Shown: positions 18,671 through 27,486, numbered from the stretch's first letter. The stretch is DNA of 64,000 bases from Coprothermobacter proteolyticus DSM 5265 (GCF_000020945.1 NC_011295.1:1178001-1242000); one strand, 5' to 3'. Made by a program: numbers and translations. The notes: a model not told the origin generated them from the letters alone.

Positions 18671-19603
18671 TCAGTAACTATCAGAAACAGTGCAGAGAGG
18701 TAAATCTATGTCCAGTCCTACACTTTCCAAGGGTGCTCTACTAGCCGTTATCCAAAGGTCCTCAAGCGGGATATTAAGCTTGCGGGACAAGCTGATTACA
18801 CCGTCTTTTAGATTGGTAGCGCTCCCCATTAGAGTATTATCCTCATAGACGGCTCCTTTTTCCACTCTTAGCACGTGTCCGTCTAGCTCATACACCCCAT
18901 CTTCCAAGCCCATCCCTTCTGTACCATTGGACACAAAAACTACTCTTGAAAGCCCTTTCGCCTTCAGAGTAAGCCCCACAGTAGCAGGATGAACATGTAC
19001 ACCATCTACGATAAGTTCCACATAAGCATCTGAAAACAACGCAGTTCCAATTGGACCAGGTTCTCTATGGTGAAAGAACTTCATTGAGTTGAACAAATGA
19101 GTAACCCTGTTGGCGCCAATGGAAATGGCTCTTTGCATCTGTTCGTAAGTGGCACCCGTGTGCCCCAAACTGACCACAACACCATTCTTAACTAGATAGT
19201 CGATGACCTCGGCTGCACCTGGCGCTTCTGGTGCCAAAGTAACAATGAGTGGCAATCCTTGGGCTGCTTTCACAAGTTTTTCAGCCTTTTGAAGTGAAGG
19301 CTTGATAATGTATTCTACTGGTTGCGATCCATGAAAATCGGGGTTCAGGAATGGTCCTTCTACATGAACACCCAGAATCCGAGCTTCAGCACTTGACTGC
19401 TGACGCGAAGCAATTACAATACTGTTTACCGCTTCAAGGATGCCATCCCATGGTGCGGTTCTTGTAGTAGGAAACCAGCCATATATACCGTTAAGTGCAA
19501 GGTATTCGCCTATTTCTTTAATGGCATCAATGCCATCCATAACAGACTTTCCAACAGCTCCGTGGACATGACTATCAACCAGACCGGGTAGTCTTCTGAT
19601 CAT
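18671..19603 (-). CDS. N-acetylglucosamine-6-phosphate deacetylase-like protein, reduced
   Basis: A 310-aa amidohydrolase related to NagA (usually about 380 aa). It keeps the metal and substrate motifs GLVDSHVHGAVG, HVEGPFLNPDFHG, SLGHTGATYEQM, THLFNSM and DGVHVHP. Two things are odd. It starts directly at the barrel (MIRRLPGLVDSH) and stops soon after the last barrel helix, so both halves of the usual beta-sandwich domain are missing. Where NagA has V-T-D-A with the catalytic Asp, this protein has V-S-N-G. Asn there would be expected to abolish or change the chemistry. Good AGGAGG ribosome-binding site, so it is expressed as a real protein. Confidence 0.78.
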   Translation of the reverse strand: MIRRLPGLVDSHVHGAVGKSVMDGIDAIKEIGEYLALNGIYGWFPTTRTAPWDGILEAVNSIVIASRQQSSAEARILGVHVEGPFLNPDFHGSQPVEYIIKPSLQKAEKLVKAAQGLPLIVTLAPEAPGAAEVIDYLVKNGVVVSLGHTGATYEQMQRAISIGANRVTHLFNSMKFFHHREPGPIGTALFSDAYVELIVDGVHVHPATVGLTLKAKGLSRVVFVSNGTEGMGLEDGVYELDGHVLRVEKGAVYEDNTLMGSATNLKDGVISLSRKLNIPLEDLWITASRAPLESVGLDIDLPLCTVSDSY

Positions 19604-19667
19604 ATCAGCCTCCTAAGAAGTTTAATTCAATGTTAATAGCATTTCTTTAATATTATAAACTACCGCT

Positions 19668-20027
19668 TTACTCTGGTTGACCTTCTCCTTTCTGTTCGTT
19701 CTCATTGTTGGCTTTGGTTTCAGGCCTAACTGTTTTTAGCAGGTCCTTTGTCAGATTCAGGTCCTCCTGCAGTTTTGATTTCTCGTCCTGCAACTGCTTT
19801 ATCTCATCTCGCAGGTTCTTCACTGTGCGCCCACGAGCATTGAAACTAGGCATGACGAGCAGAACACCCAATATGACACCAAGGAGCATAGAAATAACCA
19901 AAATCAGAGCTGCTGATCCCTGAAAACTCCAAAACAGAAAACTTATTGTGAGTGGAGTAGTGTTCTGCATACCAAACACTACGGCAACTACTGCAATTAC
20001 CAATATAAGCAATACAGTCCCAGCCAA
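19668..20027 (-). CDS. LapA-domain (DUF1049) membrane protein
   Basis: A 119-aa protein with two hydrophobic helices at residues about 3-20 and 38-60, separated by MQNTTPLTISFLFWSFQG, which is the LapA/YrvD-type signature. A predicted coiled coil follows (about 67-95, KNLRDEIKQLQDEKSKLQ). The family is widespread and linked in some bacteria to envelope or lipopolysaccharide assembly; no role can be fixed here. TTG start. Only 3 bp separate it from the DUF3783 gene, so the two form an operon. Confidence 0.75.
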   Translation of the reverse strand: MAGTVLLILVIAVVAVVFGMQNTTPLTISFLFWSFQGSAALILVISMLLGVILGVLLVMPSFNARGRTVKNLRDEIKQLQDEKSKLQEDLNLTKDLLKTVRPETKANNENEQKGEGQPE

Positions 20028-20030
20028 ACC

Positions 20031-20237
20031 TCACACCCCCTTTTGCTGTTTCATGTATTCATGTTCCTTAAGTACTTCTTCAATAAGCTCAGAAACCTTC
20101 CACTGCATGTTCGTCTCAGTAGTTACAGCGAAAACCAAATCTTTGTCGGGAAAGAGTGTCTTGCAGGTCTTTATTAAAACGTGAAGTTCTTCCTCAGTGA
20201 ATCCGTGAAACAAAAGAAACCTCTCAGATGCTACCAT
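20031..20237 (-). CDS. DUF3783-like small protein
   Basis: A 68-aa soluble protein. The pattern FHGFTEEELHVLIKTC followed by AVTTETNMQWKVSELIEEVLKEH resembles DUF3783 proteins, whose function is unknown. Good length and position: it directly precedes the LapA-like gene. A GGAGGAGGG tract lies about 12 nt before the ATG. Confidence 0.6.
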   Translation of the reverse strand: MVASERFLLFHGFTEEELHVLIKTCKTLFPDKDLVFAVTTETNMQWKVSELIEEVLKEHEYMKQQKGV

Positions 20238-20278
20238 TTCTAACTATCCCTCCTCCAAAATCAAGAAGCAATCGATCT

Positions 20279-21220
20279 TTACTTGTGTTCTTCAGCGAAA
20301 GCCTGAGCGGTTATTTCAAGCCCTTCTTCTAAATCGACCCTTGGTTCCCAACCAAGCACATCTTTTGCTTTCCCGTAGTCCAAACAACTTCTTTGTAGCT
20401 CGCCTGGTATGGCAGGGCCATGAACCTTTGGGAAGTCTTTTCCCACGTACTGCTTGAGAAGCCTAAATATGTCTAGCACACTGCTTTCCCTGCCAGTACC
20501 AATGTTAAACACACCCACTGCATCGCTACAAGCTGCCTTTATGTTAGCATCCACCACATCTTCAACAAACACAAAATCTCTGGTTTGAGTTCCGTCTCCG
20601 TTAATTACGGGGGTTTCGCCAGCAAGCATTTTTTCTAAGAAAATTGCAACTACGCCAGCTTCACCCTTCGTACTTTGCCCAGGTCCATACACATTGCTGT
20701 AACGGAGGGCCACGTAGGGCAAACCATGCACCACATGGTAATAATAAAGGTACTTCTCCACAGAAAACTTAGCCACACCGTAGGGCGATAAAGGATTAGG
20801 CTCAACGGTTTCTGGCGTAGGCAAAATATCCACATCGCCGTAAATAGCACCCCCAGTGGAAGAAAAAACAAACTTGACCTTGCTTATGTCTTCAGCACTT
20901 TCCACTAAGCTCTGCATGACATTTATGCTACCCAAAATGTTTATGGAAGCATCCTCCAACGGCTGCTGAAGGCTTCTCCGAAGGTTTATTTGAGCTGCCA
21001 GATGAAATACTACATCCGGCTTAAAATCCTTTATCACACGGCTAGCTTCCAAACTTCTAACATCTAAAGCTATGAGTTGAGCTCCCGAATCCACCTTTGA
21101 TGCATCGCCCATGGATAAATCGTCTATGACGACTACTTCAGCTCCTTCTGCAACAAGCCTCTTTACTAAATGACTACCTATGAACCCTGCCCCACCCGTT
21201 ACTAAAGCTCTCTTTTTCAA
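20279..21220 (-). CDS. NAD-dependent sugar-nucleotide epimerase (UDP-glucose 4-epimerase-like)
   Basis: A 313-aa extended short-chain dehydrogenase. The Rossmann motif VTGGAGFIGSHLVKRL starts at residue 8, the catalytic SSTGG is near 122-126 and Tyr-x3-Lys is SPYGVAKFSVEKY near 147. Its length and motifs match the bacterial UDP-glucose/galactose 4-epimerases of the GalE_2 type, and galT in the same window supports a Leloir role. Specificity among UDP-sugars is still open. TTG start behind AGGAGG. Transcribed upstream of the DUF3783/LapA pair with a 41-bp gap. Confidence 0.85.
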   Translation of the reverse strand: MKKRALVTGGAGFIGSHLVKRLVAEGAEVVVIDDLSMGDASKVDSGAQLIALDVRSLEASRVIKDFKPDVVFHLAAQINLRRSLQQPLEDASINILGSINVMQSLVESAEDISKVKFVFSSTGGAIYGDVDILPTPETVEPNPLSPYGVAKFSVEKYLYYYHVVHGLPYVALRYSNVYGPGQSTKGEAGVVAIFLEKMLAGETPVINGDGTQTRDFVFVEDVVDANIKAACSDAVGVFNIGTGRESSVLDIFRLLKQYVGKDFPKVHGPAIPGELQRSCLDYGKAKDVLGWEPRVDLEEGLEITAQAFAEEHK

Positions 21221-21349
21221 ATTGTCCGACCTCCTAAGAACACTTTTTTAAAAGATCTCCTTGCACAAACGTTCATCAAGTTAAGTATAATTCAATATGC
21301 CGTGAATAATCAGCCATATTCCACAGGTTGCATTCCAAACGCCTAGCAC

Positions 21350-22042
21350 TTAAGAAATATTCTCTCCTTTTATGCTGCGATAAAGCTTGGCGACCTCGTC
21401 ATCAGTAACCTGTTGAAAATTCAAATAAAATTGGCCCACTGCCATGAAATCTTCTGGAATCAACAGAGCCTTAACCTCATCCGCAAGACCTCTTAATTCT
21501 TCAAAGGTTTCCGGTGAGATAACCGGTACGGCAACCACTATCTTTTGAGCATTGTTGTTCTTCACAAAGCTAATCGCGGCTTTCATGGTAGCGCCAGTTG
21601 CCACGCCATCGTCTGTGACAATAACAATCATACTATTCAAGTTCCCGTAGCTGGAGGAGCCCCTAATGTAATTTAGTTGATCACGCAGCTCGACTAATTT
21701 CCTCGCCTTTGTGCCCTCAATGTAATCATCGCTGACTCCATAATGTTCTTTTATCCACCGGTCCACGTATATGCTTCCGTCAGGCGCAACAGCCCCGACA
21801 GCCAATTCTGGATCAAAAGGAGCACCTATCTTCTTTATGCCCAGCACGTCCCACGGCAAACCAAGGCACCTGCTTAGCGTGTGCGCCAGCACAGCACCTC
21901 CACGTAATATGCCAAGTACAATGGTTTCGTCTCTGCTCTTGTACTCAGAAAGGATATCTGCCAACTTTTGAGCGGCGTCTGTTCTTGAGGTAAACAATGC
22001 TACCACCCCACTCTCTAGGTAATACAGGTAGTACAAGTTCAT
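21350..22042 (-). CDS. Phosphoribosyltransferase family protein
   Basis: A 230-aa protein with the type I PRTase PRPP loop MIVIVTDDGVATGATMKAA and the N-terminal ETIVLGILRGGAVLAH. It matches the widely distributed putative phosphoribosyltransferases of unknown substrate. The start is uncertain. TTGAGT (22068-22073) and TAAACT (22046-22051) form a 16-bp-spaced promoter so close to the ATG at 22042 that transcription would begin inside it. A TTG at 21997 behind GGGGTGG would give the family-typical start MFTSRTDAAQKLADIL and is a serious alternative. Confidence 0.8.
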   Translation of the reverse strand: MNLYYLYYLESGVVALFTSRTDAAQKLADILSEYKSRDETIVLGILRGGAVLAHTLSRCLGLPWDVLGIKKIGAPFDPELAVGAVAPDGSIYVDRWIKEHYGVSDDYIEGTKARKLVELRDQLNYIRGSSSYGNLNSMIVIVTDDGVATGATMKAAISFVKNNNAQKIVVAVPVISPETFEELRGLADEVKALLIPEDFMAVGQFYLNFQQVTDDEVAKLYRSIKGENIS

Positions 22043-22122
22043 TTTAGTTTAAAACCCAACAAATCAAACTCAATTTCTACTGATATAATGCTAAGCGGAG
22101 AAAAATCGGAGGGAGCTATCGT

Positions 22123-22668
22123 ATGAAAACATCTGATCTGACGCACATAGCCCTAGGTACAGCTTTTTTGTGTGTAGCTGCTCAAATCTCTTTGCCACTA
22201 CCAGTTTTTCCTGTACCCTTTACACTTCAGGTATTTGCGATATTTTTCTTATCCGTACTAATGCCACCACGCCAAAGCCTGATGACAGTCCTAATGTACA
22301 TCCTGCTAGGAGCTCTTGGTTTACCTGTTTTTGCAGGTGGGAGTTCGGGGATTGGTATTCTGATGGGTAAAACAGGCGGCTTCTTACTGTCTTTCCCTTT
22401 CTGTGCGTACTTGATAAGCTGGATGCACAAAAGATTTGATACATACGGATATTGGGTAGGTATTACTGTTGGGCTATGCATTACCTATACTGCAGGAGTA
22501 TTACAGCTAAGCTTTATATCGAACACACCTTTTAGGGTCATCCTATGGGGTATGCTCCCATTACTGTTAATGGACCTTCTTAAAGCCATAGCTGCCTATA
22601 CTGTTGCTTACCCAATAACCAAAGTACTAAAGCAACTCATTCCGAGTACATCTGCTAAGGAGGGATGA
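22123..22668 (+). CDS. bioY: Biotin transporter substrate-binding component
   Basis: A 181-aa membrane protein with about six hydrophobic helices. SLPLPVFPVPFTLQVFAIFF near residue 25 and GGSSGIGILMGKTGGFLLSF near 72-90 are BioY signatures. It is the S component of an energy-coupling-factor transporter and captures biotin. No EcfA or EcfT is adjacent, so it probably uses a shared module. GGAGGGAGC ribosome-binding site, with TATAAT at 22084-22089. Overlaps the next gene's possible start by 4 bp. Confidence 0.93.
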   Translation: MKTSDLTHIALGTAFLCVAAQISLPLPVFPVPFTLQVFAIFFLSVLMPPRQSLMTVLMYILLGALGLPVFAGGSSGIGILMGKTGGFLLSFPFCAYLISWMHKRFDTYGYWVGITVGLCITYTAGVLQLSFISNTPFRVILWGMLPLLLMDLLKAIAAYTVAYPITKVLKQLIPSTSAKEG

Positions 22669-22673
22669 CTGGT

Positions 22674-22910
22674 ATGAGCCAACTCGGAAAAACCTTAGTC
22701 ATCTTCGGCATCTGCCTAATGATTCTAGGTGCAATTCTATGGGCACTGTCGTCCCTTAACATAAAGGGGATTCCCTTCGGCAGGCTTCCTGGTGACATTT
22801 ATATCAAGAAAGACAACTTTGTCTTTTATGCCCCCATAGTCAGTTTCTTACTACTTAGCGTGTTGCTCACTGTGGTTATCAACATTATCGTTCACATCTT
22901 CTTCAGATGA
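22674..22910 (+). CDS. DUF2905 family small membrane protein
   Basis: A 78-aa protein with two membrane helices (about residues 5-23 and 45-70). Between them is IPFGRLPGDIYIKKDNFVFYAPI, the DUF2905 signature. Function unknown. Two starts are possible, 22665 and 22674; AGGAGGG spacing favours 22674. The 3' end overlaps the convergent DedA gene by 60 bp, an unusually long tail-to-tail overlap. Confidence 0.8.
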   Translation: MSQLGKTLVIFGICLMILGAILWALSSLNIKGIPFGRLPGDIYIKKDNFVFYAPIVSFLLLSVLLTVVINIIVHIFFR

Positions 22911-23507
22911 GTCACGGTTGTTCTTGTACCTGTGCCAGGCTCCCATAACCACCGTCAGACTTGCAAAAGCCAGACCCCAACCAATCAGCATGGCGATGAG
23001 CCAATTCTGGCTAGCGTTTGCGCCAAGAATGGTAAGCAATAGTTTTGACCCCTGCCAAGTCGCCCAAAGCCAAGCGAAATTCCAGCTAAACGCTCCCATG
23101 GAAGAAAACAGCGTATAAACAGGTAAGTTCATACCCAAAGTACCAGCTAACAATATGGTTGGTGTTCTGATGGGACCAAACCACCTTGAAATAACTACAA
23201 CCCATGGTCCATACTTGTTAGCAAGGCTACGTAAATCCTCTATATCTTCTGGCTCTAGTCGCAAGAATTTTAGCTTTAGCACAAATGGCTCACCAAGTTT
23301 GTTCCCTATTAGATACCCAAGCACGTTTCCAAGAAGATTGGCAAGGCTGGCAAAAATCCAACACGGAACAAAAGGAACTTGCCCTTGTGTTATGAACATC
23401 GCCACGGCAAAAAATGCTGGCTGAAAGGGAACCCCGGGCATGCCAGTACCTTCCACGATGAGTAACAAATCAAGCACCAAATTTGCGATCCAAGCGCTAC
23501 TAAACAT
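22851..23507 (-). CDS. DedA-family membrane protein
   Basis: A 218-aa inner-membrane protein of the DedA/SNARE-associated family, whose members include undecaprenyl-phosphate and phospholipid translocases. VVVISRWFGPIRTPTILLAGTLGM is the family's conserved arginine segment. It has about four to five helices. The last 25 residues are polar and acidic (SSEEDVNDNVDNHSEQ) and are the part that overlaps the DUF2905 gene, so the tail may be a late extension. GGAG ribosome-binding site before the ATG. The 265 bp upstream hold no recognisable gene. Confidence 0.87.
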   Translation of the reverse strand: MFSSAWIANLVLDLLLIVEGTGMPGVPFQPAFFAVAMFITQGQVPFVPCWIFASLANLLGNVLGYLIGNKLGEPFVLKLKFLRLEPEDIEDLRSLANKYGPWVVVISRWFGPIRTPTILLAGTLGMNLPVYTLFSSMGAFSWNFAWLWATWQGSKLLLTILGANASQNWLIAMLIGWGLAFASLTVVMGAWHRYKNNRDSSEEDVNDNVDNHSEQHAK

Positions 23508-23772
23508 AATGACTCCAACTAGTTAGCGTTTCTTTAAATTCTTCAAGCATGCTACCAAAACCTGAATTTCGTATCAAGCCCTTTCTACAGAATAACAACT
23601 CTTAAAAACCAACTGATAACGCCATGGTTGGAAACACTGCTCTTTGAAATATCCATTCACCATGACATGAGTACGCAATCCTCATTAAACTATTCTAACA
23701 GCTCAGCCAAAAACTTAACAAAAAGAGACAGTGTAATTCTTTTAACCACGCTGACAACTGAAAAGTTACAGC

Positions 23773-24588
23773 CTAAATCAACCCTGTCCACAGGACAAAA
23801 GATAGCGGGTACAAAACCGTGCTCAACACTACAGCTTTGGAGATAAAACTAGTGTCCAGTCCCATTTGTTCCCCATAAATGGTGGAAACCACCATGGTTG
23901 GCATGCTACTCTGTAGTATCACCACGCTCTGATCAATGAGTGGTAGCCCCATAAGTGAAGAAAATCCCCAAGCCAGTGCTGGTAAGATAAAGAATTTCAC
24001 CAAGAGTGCTGGTATTACTCTGTAATCCCATTCTAGCGTCAAGATGTAACCCGTATAGATCATAGCTAGCGGTGAGGTTGTTTTTGCCAACATCGAAATG
24101 ACATCCATGAATGGCGTTGGAATCTTCACAAACTTCAGTAGTAGTCCCAGCATAGCCCCTACCAAAGGCGGACTAAAAACACTTTTCATCCCTTTCTGCA
24201 GCCATAGCAGGATGACCATTATAGTATTACTCTGGTCAAACACCACGGCACGAGAAAGTCCCTCTGCTCCAAATAGACCCTCCACTACCGGGTAACCCAT
24301 GAAGGCAGTGTTTCCAGCCCATCCAGCGAAAACAACCTCCTTAAGCGATTTTTTAGACAACCTAAAGCTCACATAACCCACAATGTGCAGCAAACCAACC
24401 AGCGCAGCAATAAGAAAGAAACTGCTATTAAACGTGCTACTGTACATGGCTTGAAACGCCATACAAGGAAGGCATACGTTGAATACAAACTTTCTTAAAG
24501 TATCAGCGTCCGCTTGTGATAAAAACCCTATTATTTTTAGCAAATAGCCCAACACAAGCAAGATGAGAAACGTGATAATAGAATCCAT
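23773..24588 (-). CDS. AEC-family transporter (auxin efflux carrier fold)
   Basis: A 271-aa integral membrane protein with about nine hydrophobic segments. LGYLLKIIGFLSQADADTLRKFVFNVCLPCMAF and the later VILQSSMPTMVVSTIYGEQMG match the two halves of the AEC family (typically about 300 aa). Bacterial members export or import organic acids such as malate. Slightly short, with a compressed middle. Monocistronic. It is probably leaderless: no Shine-Dalgarno, and a full promoter ends 7 nt before its ATG. Confidence 0.85.
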   Translation of the reverse strand: MDSIITFLILLVLGYLLKIIGFLSQADADTLRKFVFNVCLPCMAFQAMYSSTFNSSFFLIAALVGLLHIVGYVSFRLSKKSLKEVVFAGWAGNTAFMGYPVVEGLFGAEGLSRAVVFDQSNTIMVILLWLQKGMKSVFSPPLVGAMLGLLLKFVKIPTPFMDVISMLAKTTSPLAMIYTGYILTLEWDYRVIPALLVKFFILPALAWGFSSLMGLPLIDQSVVILQSSMPTMVVSTIYGEQMGLDTSFISKAVVLSTVLYPLSFVLWTGLI

Positions 24589-24595
24589 AAAGGGA

Positions 24596-24623
24596 ATTCT
24601 ACACTAAGGTGATCCCCTGTCAC
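24596..24623 (-). promoter_or_regulatory. Promoter of a probably leaderless mRNA
   Basis: On the minus strand -35 GTGACA (24618-24623), a 16-bp spacer and -10 TAGAAT (24596-24601), then 7 nt to the ATG at 24588. This is the most complete of the leaderless-type promoters in the window. Confidence 0.65.
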
Positions 24624-24670
24624 TTACAAAATCGTGGAGTTTCCCAGTGCTGCCTCGTGAAAGAAACTGT

Positions 24671-26500
24671 TTAACCAGCTCCCACAGAACTTCCGCCGGC
24701 ACCCCCACCCACACTAGCTCCAGAGCCAAAACCGCCTCCTCCTCTAATTCCACTCTTACCACCGCCCATACTTAGAAGTGCAGTAGTGGGCATCCCGTTC
24801 AACTTATCAACGATGAAGGGTCTAACATAGAGAGTCCCTGCTACTGGAGTTTCAGGTGGCGCAGTGGGATAGAGCTGACGCAAGTTTTTAAGGGTCTGTT
24901 TGGCAACGCCCAAAGCCGTACCATACACCAGCAGTTCGTCCCACATAGCCAAGGCCTGCGGTGGGTTCTGAGAAAGCAAAGTGAAGTCTGTCAAGTATTT
25001 CCGTAAAGCTTGCCACTGCTTAACGTACAACAATCCTTCTTCCGTCCAATGAGAGAACACTGCTCGGTTCATGAAAAGTACTATAAGCGCCATGATAAAG
25101 CTTACACCCATTCCTGCCATCATGAAGGTTCTTGCATCCATTAGAGGAAAATCAGTGTTCGCCGAAGCAGTAAGCATTATAATAGGCAGAGCTATGCCGC
25201 CTACCACTGCCACCGTTTTCGCTATGGTGTTTCCTGTGCTATTGAAGTACTTACGTTTCTGCGCCAAGACAGTAACGCTTTCCTCCCATTTCGTTAGATT
25301 ATCCCAAAACTTGTCTACTAAGCTTTTCTTCTTAAAGGTTTTCTCCAGACGAGAAAAAATTATCTCTCCTTCTTTGTTTGCGATAGCTTCCAAAGCTCCG
25401 CTAAGATAGGGGCGGCTTGTATCATCGTCTATTAGCTTCAGCCCTACCACTTCACCCGACTTTTCTATGAACGACAAATGTCCTTTACGCACCATGTCCA
25501 GCACAGCAGCAGAAAAACCATCATTATCAGGCTCCTTGCAAACCCTACTGACAATTGCATTGACAAGCTCTGGGGGGTCTTGCGTAGGTAAATCACGTTC
25601 ATACAGTGCATCATACTTTATCTTTCGTTCCCTGCCGTATAAAAGGTAGATACCTAAGAAGATTACAAAAAGCAGTATGGGGTAGAACAAACCAAGCATT
25701 TTAGTCCTTTGGTAAATACTTGTGTACTGTCTTTCAATTTCCTCCACGTCTGCCAAAGAAAGAACACTGTTCTTGTAATTTGTGCCTGTGCCAAGCAGTC
25801 TTGGAAAGACAAAACGACCTTCCACGTAAGTGTTAGCAGGTACCTGCTCAAATACGTAGTGGAACACGTACCTGTCATTTTGCAATCCCTTAGTAACTTC
25901 CTTTTTTAACCCCAAGGGATGCACATATACGGAGGAGGGTTCACCAAATACTGATGGAAATGCAATCATTACCACCAGTTTATCAGTCTTCACTGCAGTA
26001 CCTTCGCCTATGAACTTTACAAATAACTGCGAAAAATCATTGCATTCCATCATTATGTTACGGAGGTAGTACGAGAATTTTACTTGAACAATCTGTCCTT
26101 CTTTAGGAACATTTACATACACGCCCTGCCCACTAGAACTAGGACTTCTTGGTGCGAACCACAGTTCCAGAGAGACCACATTGTGTCTATTCATGACATA
26201 ATTGATTTCAGGTGTTAGGTTTGGCCCCTGCAAAACAGCAACTTGCAGATCTTCTATGTCTACCTCGCTTGGGTATTCTACACGCCAAGTAACATATCTA
26301 AAAGGATCCTTTAATAGCCATGTTACAGTTTCCTCTACCAGAGCAGAGCCGTCTTCTTCTACAACCATAGAGAAGGTTCTCTCCGGAAGCTCAAAAGTAA
26401 CAGCGGCTACAGAGCTCGGTAACAAGAAAACACTAACACACTGAAACAAAACTCCGAAACACAGAAAAACTAGGAGCCATAGGGTTATTCTTGTTTTCAT
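24671..26500 (-). CDS. DUF2207 domain membrane protein
   Basis: A 609-aa protein with an N-terminal signal or anchor (KTRITLWLLVFLCFGVLF), an extracellular beta-rich domain (to about residue 255), a membrane helix near 270 (MLGLFYPILLFVIFLGIYLL), a cytosolic region, two more helices near 430-480 and a glycine-rich C-terminus (GGGKSGIRGGGGFGSG). This is the DUF2207 layout; function unknown. The frame opens at 26569, but the ATG at 26500 fits both the signal peptide and TATAAT, which ends 6 nt upstream. The glycine-rich tail is normal for the family. Confidence 0.85.
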   Translation of the reverse strand: MKTRITLWLLVFLCFGVLFQCVSVFLLPSSVAAVTFELPERTFSMVVEEDGSALVEETVTWLLKDPFRYVTWRVEYPSEVDIEDLQVAVLQGPNLTPEINYVMNRHNVVSLELWFAPRSPSSSGQGVYVNVPKEGQIVQVKFSYYLRNIMMECNDFSQLFVKFIGEGTAVKTDKLVVMIAFPSVFGEPSSVYVHPLGLKKEVTKGLQNDRYVFHYVFEQVPANTYVEGRFVFPRLLGTGTNYKNSVLSLADVEEIERQYTSIYQRTKMLGLFYPILLFVIFLGIYLLYGRERKIKYDALYERDLPTQDPPELVNAIVSRVCKEPDNDGFSAAVLDMVRKGHLSFIEKSGEVVGLKLIDDDTSRPYLSGALEAIANKEGEIIFSRLEKTFKKKSLVDKFWDNLTKWEESVTVLAQKRKYFNSTGNTIAKTVAVVGGIALPIIMLTASANTDFPLMDARTFMMAGMGVSFIMALIVLFMNRAVFSHWTEEGLLYVKQWQALRKYLTDFTLLSQNPPQALAMWDELLVYGTALGVAKQTLKNLRQLYPTAPPETPVAGTLYVRPFIVDKLNGMPTTALLSMGGGKSGIRGGGGFGSGASVGGGAGGSSVGAG

Positions 26501-26506
26501 GAGCCC

Positions 26507-26512
26507 ATTATA
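26507..26512 (-). promoter_or_regulatory. -10 element of a probably leaderless gene
   Basis: TATAAT on the minus strand ends 6 nt before the ATG at 26500, with no Shine-Dalgarno. Confidence 0.5.
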
Positions 26513-26603
26513 TATCACCGAAGATATAAAAGTGCTTAATGCACAGTACTTCATAAAGCACATCGACACAACTAGGGATTCCTACAATGGTAAAATGGCT
26601 ATG

Positions 26604-26630
26604 ATGAGGTTTCCGAAAAGATATGGGTAG
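26604..26630 (+). other. Possible 8-codon upstream ORF overlapping a methyltransferase start
   Basis: TAAAAT (26591-26596) ends 7 nt before an ATG that opens MRFPKRYG and stops at TAG (26628-26630). The stop lies 3 bp past the ATG (26623-26625) of the methyltransferase gene, which has no well-placed Shine-Dalgarno. Termination-reinitiation coupling is plausible; it is inference. Confidence 0.35.
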
Positions 26631-27486
26631 CTTTAAAGAAGCATTACTAAAAAGCATGAACAAACTGTTTCCACTACCTGTTCATCCTTTTAACCTGCAA
26701 AAAGATGGTGTAAAAACTTATGCCGACTGGGAATTTGAAAAAGGTTTAAGCACTCTGCAATATTTTTTAGATTTTACTGACTTGGACCAACTTTTTAAAG
26801 ACAAAACAGTGCTGGACATTGGGTGTGGAGCCGCAGGCAAAACAGTATTTTATGCCACTTGCGGAGTAAAAGAGATTTACGGAGTAGACAAGGTTGAAAA
26901 ATACAAAGAACAGGCAGAGAGACTCGCTAAGAGCAAAGGTGTTGAGGACAAGTTTCACTTTGTTATTGCGGATGCAGCAACCTTGCCCTTTTCTGAGAAC
27001 ACCTTCGACACCATAATCATGAACGACTTCATGGAGCATGCGTCACAGCCTCAAAACGTTCTCCTAGAGTGTTATAGAGTTTTAAAGCCTGGCGGTATGT
27101 TATATGTGAATTCTCCACCTTATTACCATCCCTACGGAGCACATTTGAGTGACTTGATTGGTGTCCCTTGGGTACACGTGTTTTTTGACGAGCAAACGCT
27201 CATAAATGTTTATAAAGACCTTGCCAAAGGACTACCCGACGCTGAGGATCGGATTAAGCTACGTTTTTCCGTTGATAATACCGGAAAGCCTTACATTTCC
27301 TACATTAATAAGATGACCATCAAAAAGTTCCGCCAGTGGATAAAAAGTTCTCCATTCAGGTGCGTGTACTACAAAGAAGTTCCCCTACGTAAAAGTTTAT
27401 CGTTCTTAGCTAAATGGAGCCTAACCAAAGAGTACTTTGTTAAGATGTTAGTAGCCGTACTAAATAAGCCAATAGAGAAAACCTAG
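26623..27486 (+). CDS. Class I SAM-dependent methyltransferase
   Basis: A 287-aa cytosolic methyltransferase. Motif I is TVLDIGCGAAGKTVFYATCG (near residue 62). FHFVIADAATLPFSENTFDTIIMNDFMEH and ECYRVLKPGGMLYVNSPPYY complete the UbiE/Methyltransf_11 pattern. About 90 extra C-terminal residues extend past the core. The acceptor substrate is unknown. A possible tiny upstream ORF overlaps the start. Downstream, the glycogen phosphorylase gene begins after 107 bp. Confidence 0.85.
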   Translation: MGSFKEALLKSMNKLFPLPVHPFNLQKDGVKTYADWEFEKGLSTLQYFLDFTDLDQLFKDKTVLDIGCGAAGKTVFYATCGVKEIYGVDKVEKYKEQAERLAKSKGVEDKFHFVIADAATLPFSENTFDTIIMNDFMEHASQPQNVLLECYRVLKPGGMLYVNSPPYYHPYGAHLSDLIGVPWVHVFFDEQTLINVYKDLAKGLPDAEDRIKLRFSVDNTGKPYISYINKMTIKKFRQWIKSSPFRCVYYKEVPLRKSLSFLAKWSLTKEYFVKMLVAVLNKPIEKT

